Notes: generated by a model not told the origin, from the letters alone. A DNA stretch of 64,000 nucleotides from Hypholoma sublateritium FD-334 SS-4 (GCA_000827495.1 KN817521.1:1-64000); one strand, 5' to 3'. Shown: positions 1-12,219, counted from the first letter of the stretch. Made by a program: numbers and translations.

Positions 1-958
1 ACGATCAGACGTTGGATCGATTTTAAAATAAGCGGATTGCTGAGTCTCGACGAAGCTCCCTGCACAAAATCCTAAAAACATAAACTCTTGTATCTCTCTT
101 TTACTCTAGTCTAAGAAAGCTAGATTGAATTGATTGATTAGTATTGAATAATTCCCCTTACCTTACAACGAACCGCAGGGTATTGNTGAAGAGAAAGACA
201 TAAAGTTACATTAGCTAGCTACTACGGGGCAGAGCACACATTAGATTTTATAGTACTAGGAAGAGCGNCGCTCGATCTAGGGATAGAATCTCGCTCCGCA
301 GTGGTTGTGTGTTTTGTGATTAGTGTCTTGCCCGAAAGCAAGCCTCTCACCGACGCGTCCTGTTACGCAGTGCGCCTTCTCCCTTACTGCATGCGCTTGC
401 GCTCGAGCGCTCGAGCCTCAAGCGGCCGAGTCGCCGCCGCGAGATTATCTCCCTCTCATGCATGCGCGAGCAGGATAATCGGAAGCGTTGCCGCAGCTGG
501 GAGCGCCGGCCTGAGCATGGGCTGCACATTTCCTCCGCCACCTCCGCCACACTGCGTGCCGCAGTATGCCGCCCCATTCTCTGCGATCTAGCCCCGCACA
601 TGGCGCGTTCGTGGCTGCTGGAGGCACCTTCCTTGCGCTTAACACCCTCTTAACAATGCTCAACATGCGCAAAATTTGGAAAATGCCGGGCCGCCACCGA
701 CACGGCAGCCTCTCGTATCCTTTCGCTGCGGTTCGCGCCGCTATAGACTGCGGCATGGTGGAAAGTGCGGCATCCAAGCAAGCGCGACTGCATCGCGCAT
801 GCAGCATCATCCGAGTCGCCCAATTGGTCCCTCGCGTGCGCCCACTCCGGCGCATTGGAACTTTTTAAATTTGAAAGGAAAAACAAACTAAACTAAGTAG
901 CTCAACGCACTGCAGTAAGAGACCTGGTCAACATGTTCTCGGAAAATATGATATCCAT
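1..958. other. Left-edge intergenic region, no supported gene
   Basis: The first 300 bases are AT-rich with two ambiguous bases (near 186 and 268). Bases 300-890 are GC-rich and open in several frames on both strands. Their translations are Arg/Ala/Pro/Ser-rich and frame-ambiguous, as expected of random GC-rich DNA, and none carries a recognisable motif. I see no gene here. Confidence 0.5.
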
Positions 959-2134
959 TTAAACAAACGCCAATGCAGCCCAGGCGCCGATTGCTCCAAC
1001 AGCGGTTGCGGCAGCTACAGCTAGTACAATCGCGGATAACCCGCCCGTATGTAGCAGCACGCTACGATCGTTATTAGCGGCGCCAGTCATGGCTGCGGAA
1101 ATAATAGCCTGCGATGTTATTGCCTCGTTATTGAGGACGATAGGCGCATTCAGACGTTCCAGACCGTCGCTCCTGTTTGCAGTTAAATCGATCCTGAATT
1201 TCAAAGCAGAAGCTTGATCGAGGACGGTACCGGTATCCGCCGTGACATTGGGAACTATGAAGATGGTGGCTGGAGCTTGTTCACAGAGTATTAACGCCAA
1301 TAAATCAAGGCTCTGCGAAATTGGTTCCAGAGCACGGCGGTAGGGTACGGCCTGGTCGGACTCGAAGTTCTCTTGCAGCTCTTCTAACTTCATATCGTCC
1401 CCATTTCCGCAGCGCACGGGGCCTGCGGAAAGCAGCTCTTGCTTCTGTGGCAAATCAGCGGCAGAGAGTAGGATATGTGGGACGGTGCTTGACATGTCAG
1501 GCCACATTGGGAGCTTGCTCTTTGAGTTCTTGGGTCCATTCTCCGTGGAGGGGATCGCAGTGGCCGTTGCAGTAGCAAGAGATTCTCGAAGGCGCTTCGG
1601 CTCAATCAAGACTTCATCGCCCTTGCTGTGGAAAACTCCGGATAGGGAAGGCTTTACTGCAGCTCCCTTCAAGCTCGCGCGCGAAAGGACGGGACTTTCA
1701 AGTTCGCTCTGCGTAAGGGTTTGAGCGCCACTCAGAACCATCGCTCCACCGCCGTCCGTGGCCTCGGTTAGCATGGGACGAATTTCTAAAATTGCGCTGA
1801 CGTTGGCCGTTGGCTGAGGCAAATTGACGAAAGGACAGCCAGATCGGGGGTGGCCTTGTCGTGGGTGTTTGCATTTTGTGCAATGGGGAGCTTTGCGCTT
1901 CTTGGGGGTAGCCTTGGTCGGAGCGGCCGCATTAGTGCAGCTCGTAGGAATAGAATTCAAGTTCAAGTCTTCTATGTCCGTGCGCTGGACCCCAACAGCG
2001 ACCGTGACCGTACAGGAGTCTTGAGTCGGCGATGTGCAGAGGGACGGCTCTATCATAATGGGCTTCGCGCTGCTCGACTTCATGTTTGCACTGTTGGTGC
2101 AATGAGGATGTCTTTTCTTTGAGAGTTTGGTCAC
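959..2134 (-). CDS. Hypothetical protein with Cys/His knuckle and C-terminal membrane segment
   Basis: Single open frame of 391 aa. I do not recognise a characterised family. Near residues 84-101 there is a Cys/His cluster of the form HCTKCKHPRQGHPRSGCPF (C-x2-C, then GHPRSGCP), a motif I associate with agaricomycete hypothetical proteins, plausibly a small zinc-binding knuckle. A shorter HC-T-N echo sits at residues 11-13. The middle is Ser/Thr/Pro- and acid-rich and probably disordered. The last ~22 residues are Ala/Val/Ile/Leu-rich with no charge and would make one membrane segment at the extreme C-terminus, so a tail-anchored topology is possible. The start is the first Met of the frame; an upstream exon cannot be excluded. 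The next gene downstream in transcription direction is absent, because the window edge is less than 1 kb away. Confidence 0.55.
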   Translation of the reverse strand: MTKLSKKRHPHCTNSANMKSSSAKPIMIEPSLCTSPTQDSCTVTVAVGVQRTDIEDLNLNSIPTSCTNAAAPTKATPKKRKAPHCTKCKHPRQGHPRSGCPFVNLPQPTANVSAILEIRPMLTEATDGGGAMVLSGAQTLTQSELESPVLSRASLKGAAVKPSLSGVFHSKGDEVLIEPKRLRESLATATATAIPSTENGPKNSKSKLPMWPDMSSTVPHILLSAADLPQKQELLSAGPVRCGNGDDMKLEELQENFESDQAVPYRRALEPISQSLDLLALILCEQAPATIFIVPNVTADTGTVLDQASALKFRIDLTANRSDGLERLNAPIVLNNEAITSQAIISAAMTGAANNDRSVLLHTGGLSAIVLAVAAATAVGAIGAWAALAFV

Positions 2135-2699
2135 AGAGGAAACAGGCGGAACGGACCCGAGGTGAACTCAAATTCAGAGAAGTTCCTTTCGCGAACAGCC
2201 GCCGCAGCACCTGCGGCGGAATTGTGGAATCTGCAGGGCCTTCATGGGATCAATTACGCAGAATATATCCATCAAATTAGCCGCTGTCTTACTATGTCTC
2301 TGTGGGGTGTGTCAGTGGTTGAATGCGTCGCTGGCGCTGCGGAAGTTCACGCTGCGCGACGGGTACCCGCCGCCAATGAATGACGCACAATGTTCTATTT
2401 TAGGATATGGCCGGTAGGAAGCGCTAAGCGCCCATGCCAGGCCCGGTGCCAAAATAGACCGTATCAGGCTACTCAGCTGCGCTTCCAGGCCCATAATGAA
2501 TGCTCGCCTTTCGCTCTTCGGTAGCCCTTGCCGCCGCCGCTCTGCCATTCCAGCTGCATGCCCCGGCGGAAGAGGAGGCCAGGGGTTCCGGTGCGGATCG
2601 CGATGCACGGAACAATACCAATGTGGTAGTTCATTCTGTAGCTACGACAGGATGCGGAACGGGAAATCATGGACAAACAAAAGCGCGTCATAATTATAA
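2135..2699. other. Intergenic, no gene seen
   Basis: About 560 bases between two minus-strand genes. It should contain the promoter of the 391-aa gene and the 3' flank of the Cys-motif gene upstream. GC-rich frames at 2312-2727 overlap each other on both strands without motifs. I see no defined promoter element. Confidence 0.4.
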
Positions 2700-3745
2700 T
2701 TATATGAGCGCTTGCAGAGCGATGTAGATACATTGTCCAGAATAATCTTTGTCAAATTCTGAGTCATTGTGCGGGGAGGACATCCTTCGGGTCATATACC
2801 TCCCACATTGCTTGCAAGTGTAAAAAACCGCGAGAAAAGATTCTTCGGAAATGCCGGCCTCGTTGCCGATATCGTGCGCGTCTAATGCCCTCAGGTTTGG
2901 GCAGTCGACTTTTTGGAAATTGGCAGAGATATTTTCCCGGGTTCCAGAGCCGCCAGAAGTGCCTACATATATTAAGTTAATAGCTTACTTGAGCTGCAGT
3001 AGATAGTATGGCTTACCAAAGACCTCGGCCGGGCATTGGTGATAGGGTATGGTTCTCGTCGTCATGTAGTTGTTGCATGCCTGGCACCGTGAAAATAAAG
3101 TCCAAAAATCGGTCGGATCCAAGCCCAGGGCCGGGTGCAGATCCAAGCTGCGCAAAAGTGAGAAACTAGTGACATTTTTTTGCGACGGGTCGAATGCCGG
3201 TGCGCGCCGAACATCCATGCTCTTGCTTTGCTGCTCTGACAGTACTGATTTTCCCAGTCAAGGCAGGCAAAAATAGTTGAGAAAATGCACTCACTTGGGG
3301 ACCAGGACCAAAATGAGTTTGATGCTGCCGGGGCAGCTGCGAACTGGAAAGATTCGACTACCAGCTGCGACACTGGATGTCACGGTGTCGTTGGGAAAGC
3401 ATGCAGAATGAGCCAGACTCGTCAATATCTTCCAGAGCTCGAAATCATATTTTAAACTGAGCGAAACGAACCATCAACTGATACGAAGAGATCCTTTGTG
3501 CGTCGCTGGACGGAGCTGGTTTTCAAACTGGATCTGCTTCCAGGCCCTTGCTTTCCCCGCAAGGTCGGTGACTCTGGCGATCGGGGGAGCATATATCTTT
3601 CGTGTCGGCGCTTCAGCGCACGCGGTTGTGGACCCTCACCTTTTTGAAACGATGATTTGATGTAAGACGGCTCAGTTGGTTGGAGGTGAGCACGCGCCGT
3701 TGTTCGCACCGGGGACTTAGACTTGGCAGACGCGCTCTGAGCCAT
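2700..3745 (-). CDS. Spliced hypothetical protein with two similar Cys-Cys-Tyr-Met motifs
   Basis: A multi-exon minus gene reconstructed by frame. Exon 1 (from 3745) encodes a basic, Ser/Pro-rich N-terminus ending near RTKDLF before a GTATCA donor. Later exons encode a segment with CQACNNYMTTRT...YHQCP, ending at a GTAAGC donor at about 3016. The last exon (2700-2962) encodes a segment with TCKQCGRYMTRRM...PHND before the stop. The two Cys motifs share C-x2-C-x2-Y-M-T, so they look like an internal duplication and are a likely zinc site. The last two joins keep frame (intron about 2963-3016; upstream acceptor near 3235). The link between exon 1 and the middle exons (about 3290-3450) is not resolved. 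Function unknown. The pattern is again an agaricomycete-type orphan. Confidence 0.5.
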
Positions 3746-5141
3746 GAGAAGGCAGGCTTTAGATTGAATGAACGGAGATCAGCTGTGCGCTTTATAGCAC
3801 TTTGAGAGGCATGAACGCAGGGACGACCGGATTGTATACACTGCGCCGCGCAGCGGCGCATCATATACACTCATGCTAGGATAGGGATGATCTGAATAAT
3901 GAGGATAAAACGAGTATCGCTTAGCTGGGGAAAATACTGACGAAATCCAAGCAAAATAGGCGCAGCAATTTATTTTCAATAAATAAGAGATCCAAAGTAG
4001 GGAAAGCTGCGGCCCTCGTTTCTCGAACTCAAAAAGGATGAAATCGTCTCATTGAGAGTAAATTCGCTAATTTTTCTGTCGAGCTGAGAGAGAAAGACGG
4101 CTGAGATCATATAAGTAGGCTCGTTCCCAAACGAGAGAAGGCAAGCGTGATAAAAATAGCACCGTCTTTGGGGTTGACAGGGCAATAGCCCAAGCTCAAT
4201 TGCTTCGCGAGGCTGCGGCTACGAGCATCTAGCGAGGTGGTCGTGTTCTGCCCCAAATGAGAGGGCAAAAAATCACGGAGTCGAAGCACTCGAAGCACTC
4301 GAAGCAATGGAGTTCCAGATTTCAAATTCGATATACTTATTCTACGGCAACTTCCCCTATGAGTCCCCACCAACTTGAAGACTTAACTTCTAAATCTGAC
4401 TGCGGCGCTAGCACCCATCACCCTTCCCTCCGCTCCCAAACAGGGATATTTGCCGTCTGGCTCACAGGATAAGACCCACCAATCCGGTGCACTCGCAAGA
4501 TGATCCCTCGGCAATTCCCGAACCGGACCGGTCTATTAAAAAATGCGACTTGAAGTCATCCTGCGACTGGTGTAAAAAGCCATAATGGCATTCTCTGGTC
4601 GTGTACTAGCCTTTATTAAATTATGATGTCTCCAGCGGGGAGTGGGCTCAAAAGTAGGTGTTTGCGTCCCTTGCGCTTACTTTCGCAGTTCAGTAGAATT
4701 AAGAATAGAAATCACTAGTACGCCTGCGCATCTACATATTTATCTGATGAAAGACTCGCTCACGGCATGCGGAGCTGCAGTGGTCTTCAAAACCAACCAA
4801 GTTGAAGCCTTGATCACAAAGCTGCCACGGAGGATATTGGACCTCAGCTACTGCGAGCTGCGGCTGCGCGGATGAGATGCGCGACGTTGCATTTAAACGA
4901 GCGTGTGACCGAGCTCTAGGCTTGGAAGACATAGATTTAATGCCAATGTTTTAACAAACGGTGTATATACAGTGCAACCATAATACTATGCCCGGAATTT
5001 AGCTGGACTAAATGTGAACGTAAATTAATTGTACTACAGCAATCAATTATGTCAATTTTCTATATAAAGAGCTTCCTTGAACTCGAACGACGTTACAGAA
5101 ACCACCACTTTCTCCCGCTAAAACCCACTTTCGCTATCTAA
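3746..5141. other. Intergenic, no gene seen; short ACTCGAAGC tandem
   Basis: AT-balanced sequence between the minus-strand Cys-motif gene and the plus-strand coiled-coil gene, so it should hold two divergent promoters. At about 4280-4307 a 9-10 bp unit (actcgaagc) occurs three times in tandem. The stretch 5050-5110 has a TATATAAAG box about 70 bases before the next start codon (5142). No frame here carries a recognisable motif. Confidence 0.4.
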
Positions 5142-5679
5142 ATGTCGCTGTCAAACTCTTTTGAGGAGGCCATGCCCGCTTTTTCTGCTAAATCCGAGTC
5201 CGGGACTGCTACACCCACCACCGCTATCTCTGCATGCGCTTCTACTACCATTTTTTCGGCTATCTTTGGCCCCGCAGGCTCTAGCGTCGCAACAGCGCAC
5301 CCTCACGCCGAGCTCAACTGCCTCACTTTGAATCAGCAAGTCTATGTATGTCAAAGCCATGTCTATCATGACCATGATCTAAATCGACTAAATCTATCCA
5401 CTCATTTACTTTTAGAATCTACTTGTCGCCAATGAAAAGATTATCCGCGAGCAACGTAACGAGATTATGAATATCAGAGCGGAGCTCTTGAGAATGCAGA
5501 CCTCTCTGTTGCTAATGCAGGCCTCCAATCGACAGGCAAATTTGCCAGCGGCCGCATCCCAGCCTCGGCTTGCGCATGGAATTGACCCCGATGCCACGAT
5601 CATCCTACCAAGCCGCCGCCAAAACATTCGCCGCGATGATACCATTTCAAGTTTATTCGACGCCATGGATATTTTGTAG
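5142..5679 (+). CDS. Small coiled-coil protein, two exons
   Basis: Join 5142..5345 and 5416..5679 (intron of 70 nt, GTATGT...TTTAG) gives about 155 aa. The N-terminal half is Ser/Thr/Ala-rich. Exon 2 opens with a heptad-patterned helix (NLLVANEKIIREQRNEIMNI followed by RAELLRMQ), a good short coiled coil, followed by a Gln/Asn/Ala linker and a basic/acidic tail ending DAMDIL. No basic region of a bZIP precedes the helix, so I do not call it a transcription factor. A TATA-like TATATAAAG lies about 70 nt upstream of the ATG. Function unknown; a small adaptor or orphan is as likely as anything. Confidence 0.55.
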
Positions 5680-7326
5680 CTCTCTCTCTCTACGTATATA
5701 TACTATGCATATCTGGCCTAATTGCCTTCCAATTACCTCTTGTTCCGGCCTTAAAAATCAGCCAGAAAGCATTCGCCTCGTAGTAAGTAGTCTCGGGCAC
5801 CAGTCGTCTTGATATCACATCCGTGTGTTGTTCAATACAGCATCAAATAAATTATATTACTGCAGTATTGCATGTAGACAGAGCCAAAAACTGGCCTGTA
5901 TATTTGTTTGGGGATAACAATTGGTGAAAATTGAAATTTATTCTGCGTACCTTGAATACGTATGTACGCTACAGAAGTTCAACGGAAGGGCAAGGACGGG
6001 AGGGAGGCGCACACGGAGTAACCACAATGACAGCATGTCAAACGGGGGGAAGGTGGTCAAGCCGCCACCGCCGAGAGCATCAAAGAGCCCCTTCGAATGC
6101 GACCTGTAGATCTGCGTGTTCAGGAGTGTGAAGCCACCGAGCAAATACGAGGTTCCAGTCGGCATTTGAAGTCACGCCCGAGTCGCGCGACTTGCGCAAG
6201 GTGCGTAGAAGATGTTTAATTGTACCAAACACGAGGATCTCCTTCGTCGAAAGCCGGGGCACCTTTCCCCCAGTTGCAGCGTGGCGTGCGATGATTGCCA
6301 ACTGTGGGTGTGGGCACAGGCATCATGAGTGAGAGGCTGAACCGGACGAGAAAGCGGATAGCTTTTGAAGTGGTGACGGAGGAGACAGCGAGCTGAACTT
6401 GGGCTAAGTGAAGGCGGCGTGGCGACGGCGGTGCTGCTGCTACTGCTGACTTCGGGCATGGGAGCCTAGGAAAGGATCTGCAGTCTTTGTTGGGAATGCG
6501 GCAGAGGTGGCAATGGGCGACAAACCTGTATCCAGATCATCATGCAGGTACGGGTGGTCGGAATCGCAGGTGTTGGCGGCGACGGGGGTGACAAGGATAC
6601 CTCAACAAGCCAGAAAATATACTGACAGGCACAATGACAGGATATGCCTACAAATACCCCATGTGAGTGATGCGCACGCACCTGCGCCGCGGTTACGCTA
6701 CTGTACAAGGTGCTCGAGGCCGCGGGTGTCCCAGAGCGCTGACGTGTAAGGATGGAGGGACGCGAGGTGAGCGTCAGAGCGCATTTAGATGCCAGAGCGC
6801 CAGCTCAAGTTGTTTAGTGACCTATTTGTGGCGACAGCAATATTAATGGTGTCACTGCATAGATCGATCATCATCATCGGCGTGCATTGTCCAGTTTTTG
6901 CGCAGGTGGCAGTACAGTTTTTGCATGTTGCGCTTTACCAGAGGTAATGAGCACATGTCCGCTGCTCATAATGAACCCGCCGCAGAGAAGCAGGTCAGCT
7001 GCACCATCAGACGAAGAGGAATAGAGATCAGATGAGGGTACGTTGCACGCTTCGTGTTTGGGTGTACATTCGTCGGACCTCAAATCGTGCCGAGTATTTC
7101 AATATCGGAGGCTATGACTGTGAAAGGGCCACGTATTTCTACCCACGCCTTCGTCATCTTACTAGGAGTTACTCAACGCTCCGAGTCTCAGCAGCCCGGC
7201 GCTACTTTCTAGTAGTCGACTTACAGCCCAGGGCCCAAAGTTTCACACCTGCGCAAAATTTTATTTTACGGACCAACCACTGCAGGTCACCCGGGCTAAG
7301 GCCTGCACTCGCAAATCTCCACTAGC
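5680..7326. other. Intergenic, no gene seen
   Basis: The 3' flank of the coiled-coil gene and 5' flank of the next plus-strand gene. Several GC-rich overlapping frames at 5920-6750 on both strands lack motifs or a consistent coding strand. Nothing supported. Confidence 0.4.
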
Positions 7327-8213
7327 ATGAACGCGTTTGTCGCTTATATGCAGTATCTTGCTTCGGTGGAACAGAATACCGCGGCGAGTCATAGCATCCA
7401 TTCACCGGCGTCAATCCCGCACGGGGTGCCATCCGATGAAGCCAATGAATTGGAGGGCAGAGCATCCTCCCCCTGCTCCCCTTTGATCATGTCGTCTCCA
7501 TCACTTCCCAAGGCCCTACTTGACTTCCCCACACAGGATTCTTCGCATTCTGAAGGTCCCGCTGTCTCCGTTCTCTTCCAGCCCAGTAACTCGACCTTCG
7601 CAAATATGTCCCCCAGCTTCGGATCTTGTCAAATTGCTTTTTGCAACCCTAAGCATCAGCCCGCTTCAGCCGCCTACGCCCCATCGTTTGAGGCAGTTGC
7701 ATATACTCTTGCAGATGAGGCCTTGAACCTGACACCAGCCGTTAAGTCATCTATATTCAATGCCCTGGGATTTACACTCATAGAGACGATTCATATATAC
7801 AGAGTTCGCTCAAAGAACACGCTCCTCTTGAGGTTCTAGAGCAAGTATTTTCCTTGCTCATGGACGCAAGGGAAGCTATGACATTGCGTCGGTCTATTGT
7901 CCTGACGGAGATCGGCTTCCATCTCGAAGAGATCAGAACGAAACTCCGCATCTACGACGGCGACGCAGAGACTTTGGCGGCTATATCCAGCAAGATTACT
8001 GAAACTGAGGCCTTGGCGCAAAACCAGCGCAGTTTACTCGACTTCCCTGCACTTCTCCGTCATCAAACAAGCTCCCGACATGGGCAGCCCTCTTTCTCAC
8101 AACGCAATCGACCCTTCCTCTGCCAAATGCAGCCAATCCTCAATGAAACAAGATATCTTCGACAAGAAGCCAGTACGTTCGTGACAGACCATCTGGGCTT
8201 TCAGTGGAGGTAA
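7327..8213 (+). CDS. Ser/Pro-rich hypothetical with helical C-terminal half; splice unresolved
   Basis: Two frames look like parts of one gene. The first (7327 to about 7740-7840) begins MNAFVAYMQYLASVEQN and is Ser/Pro-rich with low complexity. The second is open from about 7801 to 8213 in a different frame. It encodes a charged helical stretch (FHLEEIRTKLRIYDG, then ISSKITETEALAQNQ) ending FQWR. An acceptor (ATACAG, ending at 7800) fits the second frame, but no GT donor of the right phase lies close upstream, so either the intron is unusual or there is a small indel. No family recognised. Size and composition (disordered N-terminus, coiled C-terminus) resemble the coiled-coil gene at 5.1 kb in style but not in sequence. 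Confidence 0.4.
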
Positions 8214-9504
8214 CCTCAATCGGGTACCTAATTATATATTGTATTTCAAAAGCTATCGCTGAAGTACCTATAGTATAGATGTCGTATTTTATCCCGTGTT
8301 CTATGTATCTGTCTGTCGGACGTTGTAAGTAACATATTTATAATATTTGTGATTGTACTACATACATAAATATAAATACAAGCATCGTGACAGCAGCCAA
8401 TGGTAGGCAATCAATCCAGAAGCTTCGTCTAAGCAGAGCACCTATTACGCCTTAATTTCCATGATTACGATTCTATTTCTCCTTTTCATAGATCTAAAGA
8501 ACCCTCAAGTTCGTGGCCCAAGGGTGAAAATATCATGGACGTACAAAAGTGTGTCCGTTAAATAGTTATAAATAAAAACGACACCGTGGCCTACTGCGCT
8601 TCCGAATTCAGATTGTACATAGATGATACTTACTTATCGTAGCTATTTTCGCATCAACATGCTGGCTCGCGTAGCGCCGCTACACAAAATAATTTTCTTT
8701 AATTTTCCATTAATTTACGAGATGGCGCTTGTGGTGTAAGTAGCTCGACCAGTGCAGTAGTAGCGATATTTCCTTTCTACTAATTCGTCCCGATGGGCGC
8801 GATAATTCTATTTGAGCAGCCTCGCACTGATAACTAATTTTGTGGAGCGGTGACATATGTAGCCACGGTGCCATACGCAGCCATCATAGTCGGCCCGCAG
8901 TCTTCCCGGGCCAGTCACGTCCCTGGATTTGAAATCTGAATCAGCTGGCAAAGATGAACTTATAGATTACTCTCACTGTCTTGATTACGACCCGGGCTGC
9001 TCAAGGGTTACTGCTCTCTCAAACGATCTTGGTTCTCAATGCCAGCAACCTGCCAACCTGTCTCATGAAGTCGCTTCCAACACGGTGTCACGGCCCAATG
9101 CACACTAGTTTCGAGCGTGTCTCGATTGCTTGTGGCAGTAAGTACACCCCTCCACCGTCTCTTGGGCCAGCTGTGTCATAGAAGCCCTCAGCCCGCGGTG
9201 AATGACTCACTTTTTTATGGCATTGTGATATCGGAGTAATTGGATTGGATTCGCTTCGACGGGGCGTGTACTGTGGCGTCCGCTGAAAACTCACACTGGG
9301 TCTGTGTTCAGGCCGCAAAGCAGCCGTATCCGACGAGTGTCTGACAGTGGAAGTACGTCGAGATCCCAATCGCCCAAGAATAGCGGTCCATGGCTTATTG
9401 CTCGCCGTAAGATGAAAAGATAAGGAAAGGCCTTCCAGCGACTCGGACGCTACAAAAGAAATCACTGAAACTTCAAAAATTTAGCTTCACTCACCGCAAC
9501 TTCA
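8214..9504. other. AT-rich intergenic, no gene seen
   Basis: About 1.3 kb, strongly AT-rich at 8220-8720. No frame with motifs was found. It should contain the terminator of the 7.3-kb gene and the promoter of the 9.5-kb gene. Confidence 0.45.
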
Positions 9505-11439
9505 ATGGCCACTCGAAAGATGCTCGTCTACCCCTACCATCTCCCTCCTCTTAATGACAATTCCTCACCGAATAAGGATCCCGATGTCGGTGCCCAATAT
9601 TGCGTCGATAGAATTTACCTTGAACAGAACTCGACGTTTGACTTCGAGAGAGACTCTTCTTACGAATATATGAAGGTCTATCCAACAGAGCACCATCCCA
9701 AAGCCCCACATCCGTATTCTATCTCTGAAATATTCAACGAAGTGATTAATTCTACTCTTATGCTGCGAACATACGCTAATCTTGGATGTCCAACTACTTA
9801 GGGAGAACAAATCTGGAAGTCGGGGCCCGGGAGCACCATCCGCAACGTGTATGAACTACATAGGGACTGGCGCCAAGTTCCTGACATCATGACTACGATC
9901 GTCGGTTATAGGGAGGTGGTCACCTATCGCCCGATCTTTGCGACTAAATTCTCCTTTTTCGCGCCCAACAATGCCTACGACACGGTCACCATAAAGCAAG
10001 TTTGGGCATATATATATTTACTCCTTGACATTGTCCTGGAATCTGTGTCGACCAAACTGCTCTCCGCAGAGTTTTCGACGAAGTCTGCTTGTGAGCACGC
10101 TGAGCAGGTGTTAGTCGGAATCGGCGCCAGCGTGAAACCCCTCGTCGAGCTGTACGGGGACATCTGCTCTTCGGAAGTGTTCAGCCGTCTCATCGGCAGA
10201 GTCAATGTGTTAGACACCCGCGTATGCACGTTCGCTACCATGGCGGACATTGTGGCCGACGAAGGCGGACTGTTCATCTTTAATCTGGTCAAGGATTTCG
10301 TGAGTGACCCTTTCAACGGAAGTAACGATTGGATGCTTACTACGTGTACCAGATTCTCCAAGCCATTGCCGCGATATCCAAGCAGATAGAACTGGATGTG
10401 ATAGGGATCGTCGGATCCTACGATATCTGCACCATCTGCTTCCCGAAACCTTTCGAGTACCAGTGGCTGCTACTGCCGGAGCTCGAACAACTTGCATTCA
10501 ACCCACTGGTCGACGATCTCTTCGCCCTAGGTACAATGAAGAAGAAGCTGAACACGCTCATGCGCCGTGAGTATGCCGTCGTCGCTCCTGCCCGGATACG
10601 CCTGTACTGTTGCTCCGGGGTGCGAATGCTTACCGATAGTGTCTTCAATATCGTATCCTACGACACCGTAGCCCACGGCTACTCAAAACGCAATCACCAC
10701 TTAACTTTGGCGGTGGAGGTTTTCAGCCTAGCAAGCACGGTCGTGAGTAATCCTGCACGACTCGCTCCTAGTACTAAGAAATTCACGCCATAATTTTTAG
10801 ATCCTGTTCTACCTTCATGCTATTAGAACAGGGGTCCTCGCTGGTCAAATTCACCCTGTTATCGACCCTGATTTCAGTATTAGAGGCGCTAATGGGGAAT
10901 TTTCCCCCATTTTTCTGGAGATGTGGGAGCTGCACGCCGATACTCTACGATATTTTGGGAAGGTAGAGTCCGGGATAGCCGAGCCGGATTTCCCGTCCGA
11001 GGCCGTACCCCTCCCCGCGGGCAGCCTCGCCCCAGAAGGTTCCCATAGTCCTTCGCCAAATCTCCGCAAACAGAGGTCGGTCGTCAACCTGGTATCGATG
11101 GGGTATCTGAACCGCGAAAAACCTGCACCACCTGCAGGGGCAAGCCCGTCCGCCTCAGGCTCACCTGCCAGCCTCAGCCCGGGCCCCTTGGCCGGGCCAG
11201 GCTCTACGTCCCCTAGTACGCCGACAAACCCACTTCTGGCGGCTCCCAGCCACGTCGCGCATGGCCCATTCTCTTCCGTCAGGGTAGCGCTCCAGGAGTT
11301 TTCGAAAACGTGCCGGCTGCGCGAGTCAGAGTGCTTGAGCACTGACGGCGGCGAAACCCCGCGATTCCCACTGCTATATGCGGTGGCTATGCAGAGGGCG
11401 CAAAGACTGGCGAACATGAAGGCTTTGATTCCCAAATAG
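9505..11439 (+). CDS. Four-exon orphan protein, 587 aa
   Basis: Join 9505..9741, 9802..10299, 10353..10742 and 10801..11439. All junctions are phase 0, with introns of 60, 53 and 58 nt (GTGATT, GTGAGT, GTGAGT donors; TAG/CAG acceptors), and the total is exactly 588 codons. The clean joins make this a confident gene although I do not recognise the family. The N-terminal two-thirds are mixed alpha/beta in composition with many aromatic residues (VYELHRDWRQVPD, then VGYREVVTYRP) and two hydrophobic helices (around WAYIYLLLDIVL and VYQILQAIAAI). The C-terminal ~110 residues are Pro/Ser/Gly/Ala-rich (PAPPAGASPSASGSPASLSP) and surely disordered, then end in a basic helix. No signal peptide is apparent. 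It could be a lineage-restricted membrane-associated or cytosolic protein; I assign no function. Confidence 0.7.
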
Positions 11440-12219
11440 ATCTCAATGTATATGTTTAGCGAAGTCAGGTATATCAGAATACACTTCAGGTTCTTTGTTC
11501 GAACTGAATGGTTTGGTTGAAATTTTGAAAGCCAATGCTTTAGAACGGTAGAACTTCATCACCGTGACAGCTGACCTACTCGCCAAGTTTGAGGCTTCGG
11601 ATTTGCAAGCGCGACGCATTCAGCAGTCCGCCTATGTTTGATCCGTTTTGCCTGCACCCAAGATGCAACTTAGATGCGATTCATGACGAAAATATATTCA
11701 AAAAGCAAATGACAAGTAATGTCCATGCATGGTGCCCCGCCTCGCGATGATGCTCCGCCCACTAGTCACGGTAAGAAGCCTATATTCCTGTCCGAGTCGA
11801 GTAGTAACAAAGTCATTTCATCGAAAACGAAGGACTATCCAAAATTCCAAATTGATCCCAATTTCCAAACCACATGATCATAACCACATCACGCACTTTG
11901 CACGCACTGGCAGCCTGGCAATCACCCTCCTATCCACCATTTCTAATGCGCCCTACTTCTAGCTGTAGGGCGTAAATGAGTTCTAGACTCCTTTCATTGA
12001 CCTTGCCGTTGGACCGTTAATCTTAGCGATGGCTATCAATAAAGCAGGCGTTACAGGAGCCCGACAGCATCGATTTCCTTTGAATCACAGCAGCCAGCAT
12101 GCAGAACTTTCTAGATAGCTCGTGGTTGTTCCTGGCGTCCAGTTCTTCTCTTCCCGTCCCTCGACAAGAACCATCCAACAGCGTGGGGAGGCCGCCGTGC
12201 CTCGGTCAGCGGCGAGAGC
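11440..12219. other. Intergenic, no gene seen
   Basis: Sequence after the 587-aa gene, without a motif-bearing frame. Nothing supported. Confidence 0.35.

Noticed and set aside
445..891. Overlapping open frames on both strands near the left edge
   Set aside because: Arg/Ser/Ala-rich, mirrored on both strands, no motif; explained by GC-rich composition.
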